Shown: positions 25,970-33,231, numbered from the stretch's first letter. The stretch: 35,255 nt of DNA from Gemmatimonas sp. (GCA_025361705.1 JANYJW010000018.1:1-35255); one strand, 5' to 3'. The notes: generated by a model not told the origin, from the sequence alone. Made by a program: numbers and translations.

Positions 25970-26667
25970 CAGCGATCCACGACGGCGTACAACACCGGAT
26001 GCAGGATGTCGGGATTCAGGTTGACATCCACCGCGCGACGGAACCGCACCAGCCGGTAGTACAGGCTGCGCAGCGCGCGATGCAGCGTGGCCCGCTTGCC
26101 ACGCCACGGCAGAAACTCGAACCCCGCAAACCGCCAGCGCGAAAACCCGGCCGCACGAAACACCTCGGCCAGGCTGAACTCCGTAAAGCCCGCCGTGTGC
26201 GTAAAGTCGCCGTACCGGTACAGCAGGCCGTCCGGGTTCTGCGCATTGGGCACCTGCACAATCAGCACGCCCCCCGGCGCCAGTGCGCCGCGCAGCGCGG
26301 CCAGCAGCGCCACCGTCTCGCCGCGCGGGACGTGCTCCAGCACGTCCAGCAGCGTGATGACGCCGTACGCGCCCTCGTGCGCCGCCAGCCACGACACCGC
26401 ATCGTGCACCAGCTCCACCGCGTGGCCGCGCGCCGTGCAGTGCTCCACGACCTGCGGCGACAGATCAATGGAGGCACACTGCCGATAACCCCACGCCTTC
26501 ACGCAGTCGAGCCACTCACCCAGCCCCGGCCCCACATCGAGCATCGGCGTGTCGACATCGGCTGGCAGCAGCGCGCGATAGTTGAACGCAAACCAGTGCG
26601 GCTTGAGCGGGTGCGGCTCGCGCGTGGCAAAGTTGTGTTCGAGGTACCGGTCGTAGATCTCTTTCAT
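25969..26667 (-). CDS. Class I SAM-dependent methyltransferase (surface-glycan type)
   Basis: A 232-residue methyltransferase with motif I MLDVGPGLGEWLD (42-54), an acidic SAM-ribose position in CASIDLSPQVVEHC, motif II/III region YGVITLLDVLEHVPRGE and GGVLIVQVPNAQNP. The C-terminal part with FTEFSLAEVFRAAGF resembles methyltransferases found in O-antigen and capsule loci. It overlaps the upstream glycosyltransferase by four bases (ATGA) and touches the GT9 gene downstream, so it belongs to the same small glycan set. The substrate is unknown. Confidence 0.85.
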   Translation of the reverse strand: MKEIYDRYLEHNFATREPHPLKPHWFAFNYRALLPADVDTPMLDVGPGLGEWLDCVKAWGYRQCASIDLSPQVVEHCTARGHAVELVHDAVSWLAAHEGAYGVITLLDVLEHVPRGETVALLAALRGALAPGGVLIVQVPNAQNPDGLLYRYGDFTHTAGFTEFSLAEVFRAAGFSRWRFAGFEFLPWRGKRATLHRALRSLYYRLVRFRRAVDVNLNPDILHPVLYAVVDR

Positions 26668-27566
26668 CGCCCTCTCAGCCAGTGAAAGACCCGGCGCAGC
26701 ACCCGGCGCGCACCGGTGACGCGCGGCCCGAGCTCACGCCGCACCCACAAGGCGTCCAGTCGCGCACTCTGCACCACATCGGCCGGATGCGTCAACCGCG
26801 CCCCCATCGCCCCCACGGGCGGCCCAGGACTCGCCAGCGCCGACGTGTTGGTGGCATCAACGCCAAAGCCGATGTTGCGCACGAGGTTCGTGGCGGGAAT
26901 GATGCTCAGCCGGCCGGTGCGCCACGCCAGCAGCGTCATCTGCGCGTCCCACGTGTCCACCCGCCCATCCTTCACGCCCTGCAGGTACGCGTCCCATCCC
27001 GCCTGCTCCTCCGGCGTCCGCGCCGTCCACGCCGCGGTCTGCTTCATCGCCGGCCAGTCGCGCATCGTGACGTCGTACCCGCGCCACGCGCGCCGCCACG
27101 ATGCCCACCCCCAGATGCGGGGGTGCGCCGAAAACCAGTAGCTCGATCCGCCCAGCTCGCCACGCCCCAGCAGGTTGTACCCGCACACCATCTGCACACG
27201 CGCATCATCGCGGTACCGCGCCAGCAGTTCGTCGCAGTACCCAAAGAACGACGCGTCCGGCAGCGTGTCGTCCTCGAGGATGATCGCCTCTTCGCACTGC
27301 GCAAACACCCACTCGAGGCCGCTCGCGACCCGCGCCCGGCACCCCATGTTGGTGTCCGAATAATTGCGCTCCACCGCGCACGGCCAATCCACACCGTCGA
27401 GCATCCGCCGCACCTCGGCGCACCGCTCCACCTCGCCCGGCCGGTCGGCGCGCGGCCCGTCGCACACGAGCAGCAGGCGCTCAGGACGCGCCGCGCGCAC
27501 CACCGCAAACACGCGCGCCAGTGTCTGCGGCCGGTTGAAGGCGAAGATGGCAACGGGTGCCCTCAC
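26664..27566 (-). CDS. GT-A fold glycosyltransferase (nucleotide-diphospho-sugar transferase)
   Basis: A 300-residue protein beginning MRAPVAIFAFNRPQTLARVF, then LLLVCDGPRADRPGE, NYSDTNMGCRARVASGLEWV (69-88) and the metal/nucleotide motif IILEDDTLPD (96-105). These are features of GT2/GT13-like enzymes often annotated as HlpA-type glycosyltransferases in surface polysaccharide loci. The acidic triad E98-D99-D100 is the probable DxD equivalent. The start is GTG at 27566, overlapping the hrcA stop by four bases. Donor and acceptor are unknown. Being coupled to hrcA, it should follow the heat-shock control of that transcript. Confidence 0.82.
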   Translation of the reverse strand: MRAPVAIFAFNRPQTLARVFAVVRAARPERLLLVCDGPRADRPGEVERCAEVRRMLDGVDWPCAVERNYSDTNMGCRARVASGLEWVFAQCEEAIILEDDTLPDASFFGYCDELLARYRDDARVQMVCGYNLLGRGELGGSSYWFSAHPRIWGWASWRRAWRGYDVTMRDWPAMKQTAAWTARTPEEQAGWDAYLQGVKDGRVDTWDAQMTLLAWRTGRLSIIPATNLVRNIGFGVDATNTSALASPGPPVGAMGARLTHPADVVQSARLDALWVRRELGPRVTGARRVLRRVFHWLRGR

Positions 27567-28609
27567 GCCAACACGTCCGCCACGAGTTGCGAGGCGTGCC
27601 GCACCACGGCAATCACCTTCTCATACGGCATGCGCGTTGGCCCAATCACGCCAATCACGCCGCTCAACGCCCCCGCGCGATACTCCGCCGTCACCACCGT
27701 CAGGCCGCCCAGCAGCGCGTTGTCATGCTCGGCGCCAATCGTAATCGACATGCCGCCCGTCGAGGCCCTCTGGCGCAGCAGCGTGGCCAGCTGTGTGCCC
27801 CGGTCGGTGAGCGCAATCAGCTTGCGCATCGCGTCGCCGCTCGCAAACTCGGGCTTGTCGGCCAGCACCGAGGCCTGACCGAGCACCACGCTCTCCTCAG
27901 CCGACGACGCGGGAAGGTCGAACAGCGCACTTCCCTCCTGCACAAAGATGTTCAGCAGGTCGCCACCCTCGGCGGTCGTCTGCACATCGCGCAGGCGTAT
28001 TCCCAACTGCAGGCGGATGTCCGACAACGACATCCCGGCCAGCCGCTCGTTGAGCACCATCTGCACTTCAGCCAGCACCGTGTCGGCCATCTCGCCGCGC
28101 ACTTCAATGAACACGGTGCGCACCGTGCCACCCTGCAGCGTGAGCACCAGCAGCAGCTTCTCGCTCGACACGCGCACCAGTTCCAGGCGCTGCAGCACAA
28201 TGGCGTCGAGCCGAGGCCCAAGGGCCACGCCGAGTTCCTGCGTCAGCACGCCAAGCGATTGCGCCGTGCGGCGCAAAATCACCTCAATGGCCGACCCGCC
28301 CCCCGCCATGATGTCGCCCAGCAACCGCTCGTGATCCGCGACGGCAAGCTCCGGCACATGCATCAGCGCATCGACGTACGTCCGGTACGCCTTGTCGGTG
28401 GGCACGCGACCTGCCGAGGTGTGCGGGTGCGACAGGAACCCCTTTTCCTCGAGGTCCGCCATCGTGTTGCGAATGGTCGCCGGCGACACGCCCAACCTGA
28501 AGCGCCGCGTCAGCGCACGTGACCCGGCGGGCTCAGCGGTCTCGACATACGACCTGATGACCGCCTCGAGCACCTTGCGCTCGCGATCCGACAGCTCTGA
28601 ACGCGTCAT
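27563..28609 (-). CDS. hrcA: Heat-inducible transcription repressor HrcA
   Basis: HrcA represses class I heat-shock genes by binding the CIRCE operator. The 348-residue protein has the N-terminal winged helix (RERKVLEAVIRSYVETAEPAGSRA is split over residues 9-32, followed by GVSPATIRNTMADLEEKGFL), the linker SHPHTSAGRVPTDKAYR and the C-terminal ligand-like domain ending GVIGVIGPTRMPYEKVIAVV. It is full length. It lies 23 bases after hemW, the conserved order. A good promoter-like sequence ends only seven bases before its ATG, so a nearly leaderless mRNA is possible. Confidence 0.96.
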   Translation of the reverse strand: MTRSELSDRERKVLEAVIRSYVETAEPAGSRALTRRFRLGVSPATIRNTMADLEEKGFLSHPHTSAGRVPTDKAYRTYVDALMHVPELAVADHERLLGDIMAGGGSAIEVILRRTAQSLGVLTQELGVALGPRLDAIVLQRLELVRVSSEKLLLVLTLQGGTVRTVFIEVRGEMADTVLAEVQMVLNERLAGMSLSDIRLQLGIRLRDVQTTAEGGDLLNIFVQEGSALFDLPASSAEESVVLGQASVLADKPEFASGDAMRKLIALTDRGTQLATLLRQRASTGGMSITIGAEHDNALLGGLTVVTAEYRAGALSGVIGVIGPTRMPYEKVIAVVRHASQLVADVLA

Positions 28610-28616
28610 AACTTCA

Positions 28617-28646
28617 ATATTACTAATGACTTCAGCGATTCGTCAA
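28617..28646 (-). promoter_or_regulatory. Candidate sigma70-type promoter of hrcA
   Basis: On the minus strand TTGACG (28646-28641) is followed after 18 bases by TAATAT (28622-28617). Both hexamers are close to consensus and stand out in this GC-rich DNA. The expected transcription start is at about 28610, next to the hrcA ATG at 28609, with no Shine-Dalgarno before it. The -35 element lies across the hemW stop region. Confidence 0.55.
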
Positions 28647-28658
28647 ATTGGTGGCTAA
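28632..28658 (-). promoter_or_regulatory. Degenerate CIRCE-like inverted repeat
   Basis: Minus-strand TTAGCCACC-N9-AATCGCTGA has the outer TTAGC...GCTgA and the exact 9-base spacer of CIRCE (TTAGCACTC-N9-GAGTGCTAA), but only 11 of 18 positions match. It overlaps the candidate hrcA -35 element. It also lies in the hemW coding end, so the match may be chance. Confidence 0.25.
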
Positions 28659-29768
28659 CGAGTCCATGCGCAGCCACCCCTCGGGCGTCAGCACCAGGCG
28701 GTCGTTCACGCGCCGCGCCCACCCTTCATTGACCCACCGGGCGGCCCGCTGGAACTCGTCATCGGTGGCAACCAGACCCGTGGAAGTGCGGAGCCCGAGG
28801 TACACCCGTTCCGCCGCGCGTTCAGCCGGTCCGAGCAGTTCGTCCCCTTCCATGGGGTCCGTGCCCCCCTCCACCAGCGACATCCAGCGCGCGTAGTCCC
28901 GGGCGTTCCATCGCCGCCGGTCACCGTCGAATCCATGCGCCGATGGCCCCAACCCGAGGTAGGGCACGCCCTGCCAATAGGCCGAGTTGTGCACCGACTC
29001 TTGGCCCGGAAGGGCGTAGTTGGACACCTCATATTGAAGGAACCCCGCCGCGCCCAGCCTCCGGCCGGCCTCCAGAAACTCCGCTTCATACCTCTCGTCC
29101 GGCGACTCCGTGGACTGCCCACGTGCCGTCCAGCGCCCCACCGGCGTGTGCGGTTCGATGGTCAGACCGTACACCGACAAGTGCCCTGGAGCCATCGCAA
29201 TGGCCATTTCCAGGTCGCGCGTCCAGTCCCTGTTCAGCGATTCCGGCACCGCGAAAATGAGGTCAATCGACACTCGCTGGATCCCTTCGCCGTCCAGAAT
29301 CGCGACAGCTGAGGCGACCCGTTTCGCGTCATGCGATCGGTGCATCCAGGCCAGCACGTCATCATCAAACGACTGCACGCCAAGCGAAACCCTGTTTACT
29401 CCGGCCTCCCGCCAGCCCCTGACAACCGCCGCCGAAATATCCTCGGGGTTGGCCTCCACCGTCACCTCGCCCATCCTCTCCAGCCCCACCTCGGCGATTG
29501 TGGAAATCAGATTTGTGATGTTGCCAATGCCTGCACCGATCTTTGACGGCGTGCCTCCGCCCAGGTAGACCGACGCAAGCGGCCCCGCAGCTGGCCCGAT
29601 TCCGCGTGTTACCAACTCTGCCTTTATGGCGTCTATGAACCGAGCGACAGGTACGTCTCGCCGGACGGCGATTGAGAAGTCGCAGTAGGAGCAGCGCCGA
29701 GCACAGAAGGGCACGTGGATATAGACGTGTCGGGGGCAGGCAGCCAGGGTGGTGCGGGAGGTGCTCAC
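28632..29768 (-). CDS. hemW: Radical SAM heme chaperone HemW (HemN-like)
   Basis: A 378-residue radical SAM protein with HVYIHVPFCARRCSYCDF, in which C22, C26 and C29 form the CxxxCxxC cluster site. Further blocks are VYLGGGTPSKI, EVTVEANPED, GVNRVSLGVQSFDDDVL and SIDLIFAVPES. HemW inserts heme into respiratory enzymes; the close relative HemN oxidises coproporphyrinogen III. The position before hrcA and the lack of the HemN N-terminal extension favour HemW. I chose the GTG at 29768; an in-frame ATG at 29813 is possible, and neither has a clear Shine-Dalgarno. Confidence 0.88.
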   Translation of the reverse strand: MSTSRTTLAACPRHVYIHVPFCARRCSYCDFSIAVRRDVPVARFIDAIKAELVTRGIGPAAGPLASVYLGGGTPSKIGAGIGNITNLISTIAEVGLERMGEVTVEANPEDISAAVVRGWREAGVNRVSLGVQSFDDDVLAWMHRSHDAKRVASAVAILDGEGIQRVSIDLIFAVPESLNRDWTRDLEMAIAMAPGHLSVYGLTIEPHTPVGRWTARGQSTESPDERYEAEFLEAGRRLGAAGFLQYEVSNYALPGQESVHNSAYWQGVPYLGLGPSAHGFDGDRRRWNARDYARWMSLVEGGTDPMEGDELLGPAERAAERVYLGLRTSTGLVATDDEFQRAARWVNEGWARRVNDRLVLTPEGWLRMDSLATNLTNR

Positions 29769-29872
29769 GATCGCATGACGAAGTAATAAGGGATGGGGCA
29801 GGCCGACGCCCATTTGAGCAGCAGGTACCGACTGCACGCTGCGAAACACCAAAACAACCCGGGATCAACGAG

Positions 29873-29915
29873 ATGAGAATCACTTAATGTAGATTCTCAT
29901 TTGTCGTATTTGCAA
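29873..29915 (-). promoter_or_regulatory. Candidate hemW promoter with an overlapping 9-bp inverted-repeat operator
   Basis: On the minus strand TTGCAA (29915-29910) and CTACAT (29892-29887) are 17 bases apart. A perfect inverted repeat ATGAGAATC-N10-GATTCTCAT (29873-29881 and 29892-29900) covers the -10 element, the layout expected for a repressor site. The half-site resembles Fur-box half-sites, but the 10-base spacer is not the classical Fur arrangement. Confidence 0.5.
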
Positions 29916-30044
29916 TCACTTACAGTGCTTATCTAGAAAATACTTCACTAGTCCTGTGGAAGCCCAAAGTCCGCAACTCGGCAGCACGTGCCTGTCAAGA
30001 AAGTAGGCAGAGCAGCCCTGCCAACCGCTCAAAAGTCCACCCCC

Positions 30045-30128
30045 TCCGCCCTCCGCCCTCCGCCATCCGCCATCCGCCATCTGCCATCCGCCATCTGCCA
30101 TCTGCCATCCGCCATCCGCCATCCGCAA
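30045..30128. repeat. 7-bp CCGCCAT/CTGCCAT tandem satellite (inverted GGCAGAT family)
   Basis: About twelve units of CCGCCAT, CTGCCAT or CCGCCCT on the plus strand; the minus strand reads GATGGCGG/GATGGCAG. It ends directly at the dprA stop and is the reverse complement type of the tracts at 17131 and 22621. Confidence 0.85.
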
Positions 30129-31019
30129 TCACACCCTCCGGCTGACCCGCCCATCAGACCCAAGCCACACCCTCCCCTTCAGCTCCAGCGAAGTCAGCAC
30201 GATTCCGGCTTGCCTAACTGGCAGTCTCGTGGCAATTGCCACTTCGTCCAGATAGGCGCCGCCTGAGGGGACGCCGGCCAGCACATCGGCCTCAACCGGC
30301 TCCAGGTCATTGGCCGGCGGAAGGGTCGAGGCGTGCACGCCCATCAGGGCCAGGGCGTCCTCTACGCCGCACACGACCTGGCCTCCGGCCCCGAGCAGCC
30401 AGTTGGCCCCGGCGCTCTGCGGGCTGTCGATGGGCCCCGGCACGGCCGCTACGGCCCGGTTGAGGCCAAGAGCGTGCTCCACGGTATTCATCGCCCCCGA
30501 CTTGTGCGGGGCCTCCACGACGATCACCAGGCGGGCCAGGGCCGCAATAATCCGGTTGCGTTGCGGAAAGCTCCCTTGGTGCGCTCGCGACCCGGGCTCT
30601 TGCTCGGCGATCACCAGTCCCGAGGTTGCAATGGCCTCGTGCAGGGCGCGATGGCCGGTTGGGTACGGCACATCCACCCCGGTGCCGAGCACCGCTAGCG
30701 TCCCGGATCCTGGCAAGCCGCCCGACGCCCGCAGGGTGCCCCGATGCGCGGCCGCGTCGATCCCCCGGGCCATGCCGCTGATGACTGGCACCCCGGCCGC
30801 AGCAAAGGCAAACCCAAGGCTGTCGGCCACCCGCTCGCCGTACGACGTCGCATTGCGGGTCCCCACGATCGCCACGAGCCCTTGGGGGGCCTTCAGGAGG
30901 TCAGCATTGCCAAGGAGGTACAGCTGCTCCGGGGGATCGGACAGATCCTGAAGGGCCGAGGGCCACTCCGCGTCGGTGGGCAGGAGCTTCTGGATCGCCG
31001 TCGCGGTCGCCATCGCCAT
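30129..31019 (-). CDS. dprA: DNA-processing protein DprA
   Basis: DprA binds incoming single-stranded DNA during natural transformation and loads RecA. The 296-residue protein shows the Rossmann-like core: LVAIVGTRNATSYGERVAD, VISGMARGIDAAAHRGTL, TLAVLGTGVDVPYP, GSRAHQGSFPQRNRIIAALA and SGAMNTVEHALGLNR, then a C-terminal winged-helix-like end. It lacks the long N-terminal SAM domain of some homologues. The start is ambiguous because ATGGCG is repeated (GTG 31025, ATG 31019, ATG 31013), giving MAMAMATATA. A palindromic repeat element lies just upstream, in the gap after obg. Confidence 0.92.
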   Translation of the reverse strand: MAMATATAIQKLLPTDAEWPSALQDLSDPPEQLYLLGNADLLKAPQGLVAIVGTRNATSYGERVADSLGFAFAAAGVPVISGMARGIDAAAHRGTLRASGGLPGSGTLAVLGTGVDVPYPTGHRALHEAIATSGLVIAEQEPGSRAHQGSFPQRNRIIAALARLVIVVEAPHKSGAMNTVEHALGLNRAVAAVPGPIDSPQSAGANWLLGAGGQVVCGVEDALALMGVHASTLPPANDLEPVEADVLAGVPSGGAYLDEVAIATRLPVRQAGIVLTSLELKGRVWLGSDGRVSRRV

Positions 31020-31037
31020 CGCCACCCCCGTGGCTCG

Positions 31038-31150
31038 CGCGCGCGGCCGGAACCCGCCTGCGCGAATACTGGAGGACCCATCGACGGGGCGCGAAGCGCG
31101 CCCCCGAGGGTCCGAGAATTTCGCGCGGGCGGGCTCCGGCCGCGCGCCGC
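31038..31150 (-). repeat. Double-palindrome repeat element, copy A
   Basis: Intergenic between obg and dprA. Outer arms of 28 bases (from 31039 and to 31150) pair with two mismatches, one arm reading GCGCGGCCGGAACCCGCC. The inner stem GGGGCGCG-AAG-CGCGCCCC is perfect (31086-31104). Between the stems lie the family motifs, on the minus strand GCGAAATTCTCGG and CCTCCAGTATTCGCG. Same family as copies B and C. Confidence 0.85.
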
Positions 31151-31198
31151 ACCCCTACGTCGTACGCTGCGTGCGGCCGACAGCGTACCGCCTACAGC

Positions 31199-32206
31199 TC
31201 ACTGCTTCTTTTCACCCGCCAATCCCTTCTTCAGCACCAGCAGCTCCCCCCACCACGCCGCCTTCAGCTCGTCCAGCCCCATGCGCCCCGGCGCCGAAAT
31301 CGAGTAGATGCCAAACGCGCCCGGCGCATTGATCTCGGGCGTCATCTGTTCGCCCCACAGGTCGAGCTTGGAGAAGATCACGCAGTGCGGCTTGGCTGCC
31401 AGCTCTGCCGAGTAGGCCGCGATTTCCGCGCGCAGCTTGTCGTATTCGTCTTGCCATTCCAGCACGTCGATCGGAATCAGGAAGGCCAGGGCGCGTGTGC
31501 GTTCGATGTGCCGCAGGAACTGCAGGCCCAGCCCCTTGCCTTCGCTCGCCCCTTCGATGATGCCCGGGATGTCGGCCACGACGAACGTGCGGTGGTCGCT
31601 CAGCTGTACCACGCCCAGGTTCGGCTGCAGGGTGGTGAATGGGTAGTCGGCGATCTTGGGGCGGGCCGCGGAGATCACCGAGAGCAGCGTCGACTTGCCC
31701 GCGTTGGGCTGGCCCACCAGCCCGATGTCGGCGATGAGCTTCAGTTCGAGTTCGAGGTTGCGCGCCTCGCCTTCCTCGCCCGGCTGCCATTCGCGGGGCG
31801 ACTGGTGCGTGGCGGTGGCAAAGAACGAGTTCCCCTTGCCGCCGCGTCAGCCCTTGGCAACGATGATCTCCTGGCCGTGCGTGAGCACCTCGCACAGCAC
31901 CTCGCCGGTATTGGCGTCCTTGATCACCGTGCCGGTGGGTACCGGGAGCACCTCGTCCTTGCCCGAGCGCCCGGTCTTGTTGCCGCCCATGCCGTGCTCG
32001 CCGCGTTCGGCTTTCCAGTGGTCGCGGTAGGTGTAATCCAGCAGGGTGCCCAGGTTCTCGTCGCCGCGCACGATGATGTCGCCACCGCGCCCGCCCTCGC
32101 CGCCGTCGGGACCGCCCAGGGGCACGAACTTCTCGCGCCGGAACGAACTGCATCCCGACCCGCCGGTGCCTGCCTCGATTCGTACCGCGCATCTATCGAT
32201 AAACAT
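31199..32206 (-). CDS. obg: Obg-family GTPase interrupted by one in-frame UGA
   Basis: Obg (CgtA) is a GTPase needed for 50S assembly and stress control, essential in most bacteria. One frame runs 335 codons from ATG 32206: the Obg fold ([18 protein letters not shown], then glycine-rich [14 protein letters not shown]), the G domain with P-loop GQPNAGKS (165-172), switch block [27 protein letters not shown] and FSKLDLW. Codon 120 (31849-31847) is TGA where the family has glycine (VAKG-G-RGGKGN); a single G-to-T change from GGA explains it. Everything after continues in the same frame. This may be a sequencing error, a real nonsense mutation or read-through. A separate short protein from an internal start could lack the Obg fold. 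Confidence 0.9.
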
Positions 32207-32256
32207 CGTGCTCGCCTGTGTAATGAGCTGACGCTCGGCCCTATCCTCTGCGGCCT

Positions 32257-32364
32257 CGCGCGCGACGGAAACCCGTCCCTGCGAAATTCTCGGGCCTGCG
32301 AGGGCGCTGCGCGCCCCGTCCATGGCCCTCCAGTATTCGCCGCGACGGGTTGCCGTCGCGCGCG
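32257..32364 (+). repeat. Double-palindrome repeat element, copy B
   Basis: Intergenic, directly upstream of obg. The outer arms CGCGCGCGACGG-A-AACCCGTC and its partner pair over 21 bases with one mismatch; the inner stem is GGGCGC-TGC-GCGCCC (32302-32316). The plus strand carries GCGAAATTCTCGGGCC and GGCCCTCCAGTATTCGC. Arm sequences differ from copy A but remain self-complementary. Confidence 0.88.
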
Positions 32365-32385
32365 AACATGGCGCTCTCTTCCTGC

Positions 32386-33036
32386 TTATTGCCCCCGCAC
32401 TGTATCCCACAGCACCAGCGCTCGCGCGCGGTGCGACTCGTCAACAGTCCCTTCCAACCCCTCGAGCGCGGCCGCAATCACTGCGTCAGCCACGCCCACA
32501 TTCCGCGCGCCGTGCAGGTGCGCGTGCAACTGCCGGTCCTGCCCGCTCGCCACGCACGCCGCAATGATGCACAGTTCCCGCCGCCCCAAATCCAGCTGCG
32601 GCCGGCTGAGCACCTTGCCGTACCCCTCCACAATCATCCACTCGTCCATCAGTGGATGCAGCGCCGCAATATTGCGCCGGAGCGGCTCGTACAGCGCCCC
32701 GTATACCCGCGCGCAGGTCACCTCCCCGAGCGCGAGGAAATCCAATCCATCCCCTGCCCCCTGCATCCCACCGTGCCCGTGCCCCTGCCCCACACCCTGC
32801 CCCTGCCCGCCCCACACCCGCAACGCGTTTATCACCCGCGGAAACCCACAAAACAAATACGACTGCAGCATCAACTCTTCGACCCACGCTGCGCTCGCCG
32901 CCGCCTGCTCCGTTTCGCGCAGCCCTGCTCGCACGTCATCTTCGGTACCGGCGGCGATGCGGGCTGCCAGACGCACGAGTGCCCGCGTCGCCGAGTCGAA
33001 GGAGAACGTAGCGTGGGTAGCGGCACCGTCCGTCAT
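32386..33036 (-). CDS. AhpD-like / carboxymuconolactone decarboxylase-family protein
   Basis: A 216-residue all-helical protein. Blocks [20 protein letters not shown] (56-74) and [20 protein letters not shown] (152-171) followed by HLHGARNVG match the CMD/AhpD family, whose members act as peroxidase partners or decarboxylases. The AhpD CxxC pair is not evident, so a redox role is doubtful. Residues about 76-97 ([15 protein letters not shown]...) are a low-complexity insertion made of the hexamer satellite. The ATG at 33036 ([14 protein letters not shown]) is chosen; the longer frame upstream translates tandem repeats. It diverges from the lipoprotein gene at 33232. Confidence 0.8.
   Translation of the reverse strand: MTDGAATHATFSFDSATRALVRLAARIAAGTEDDVRAGLRETEQAAASAAWVEELMLQSYLFCGFPRVINALRVWGGQGQGVGQGHGHGGMQGAGDGLDFLALGEVTCARVYGALYEPLRRNIAALHPLMDEWMIVEGYGKVLSRPQLDLGRRELCIIAACVASGQDRQLHAHLHGARNVGVADAVIAAALEGLEGTVDESHRARALVLWDTVRGQ
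32746..32811 (-). repeat. GGGGCA/GGGCAC hexamer satellite inserted in frame in the AhpD-like gene
   Basis: About eleven 6-bp units on the minus strand (GGGGCA, GGGTGT, GGGCAC), encoding a glycine-, glutamine- and histidine-rich loop between two conserved helices. It matches the tracts at 4626-4667 and 20706-20779. Confidence 0.65.
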
Positions 33037-33092
33037 CGAAACAATCCGGGTGGTATCGGGTAAACGCACGTGGAGTCCCGCGGAATGCCCAC

Positions 33093-33148
33093 AACGGCGC
33101 CCCGGGAGCGTCGCCCCGAAAGCGTCGCCCCGGAAGCGTCGCCCCGGA
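33093..33148. repeat. 14-bp tandem repeat in a divergent promoter region
   Basis: Four units; the last three are AGCGTCGCCCCGAA or AGCGTCGCCCCGGA, and the first is diverged. It lies in the 195-base gap between the divergent AhpD-like and lipoprotein genes. A TAAGAT (33194-33199) closer to the lipoprotein gene is a weak -10 candidate; no convincing -35 was found. Confidence 0.8.
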
Positions 33149-33231
33149 ACCGTCAACCGCCCCCGCGACCTGTCTCCCGGGCGGTCGATCCTTTAAGATA
33201 CATCATTCACCAGCAAACCTGACCGAGCCCC

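Larger units (their letters stand above)
29769..30128. other. 360-base gap between dprA and hemW: AT-rich island, palindrome and satellite
   Basis: No gene is supported here. From right to left on the minus strand there is a heptamer satellite (30128-30045), an AT-rich stretch (about 30005-29870) that stands out from the surroundings, a palindromic operator-like site and the hemW leader. Two 18-bp direct repeats (29925-29942 and 29988-30005, 14 of 18 identical, GTGCyTrTCwAGAAArTA) lie in the AT-rich part. Confidence 0.6.

Noticed and set aside
29916..30128. Small frame translating as MADGGWQ repeats
   Set aside because: It is the heptamer satellite read as protein and continues into AT-rich non-coding DNA.
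31060..31150. Palindromic copy A as a simple rho-independent terminator of obg
   Set aside because: It has no T-run, carries family motifs shared with copies B and C, and those lie in the opposite orientation relative to their neighbouring genes.
31847..31849. UGA read as glycine (code 25, as in Gracilibacteria/SR1)
   Set aside because: The site is a glycine position, but most other genes here end at UGA and overlap their neighbours through it (GTGA/ATGA), and GC content is far too high for those lineages. An error or point mutation is simpler.
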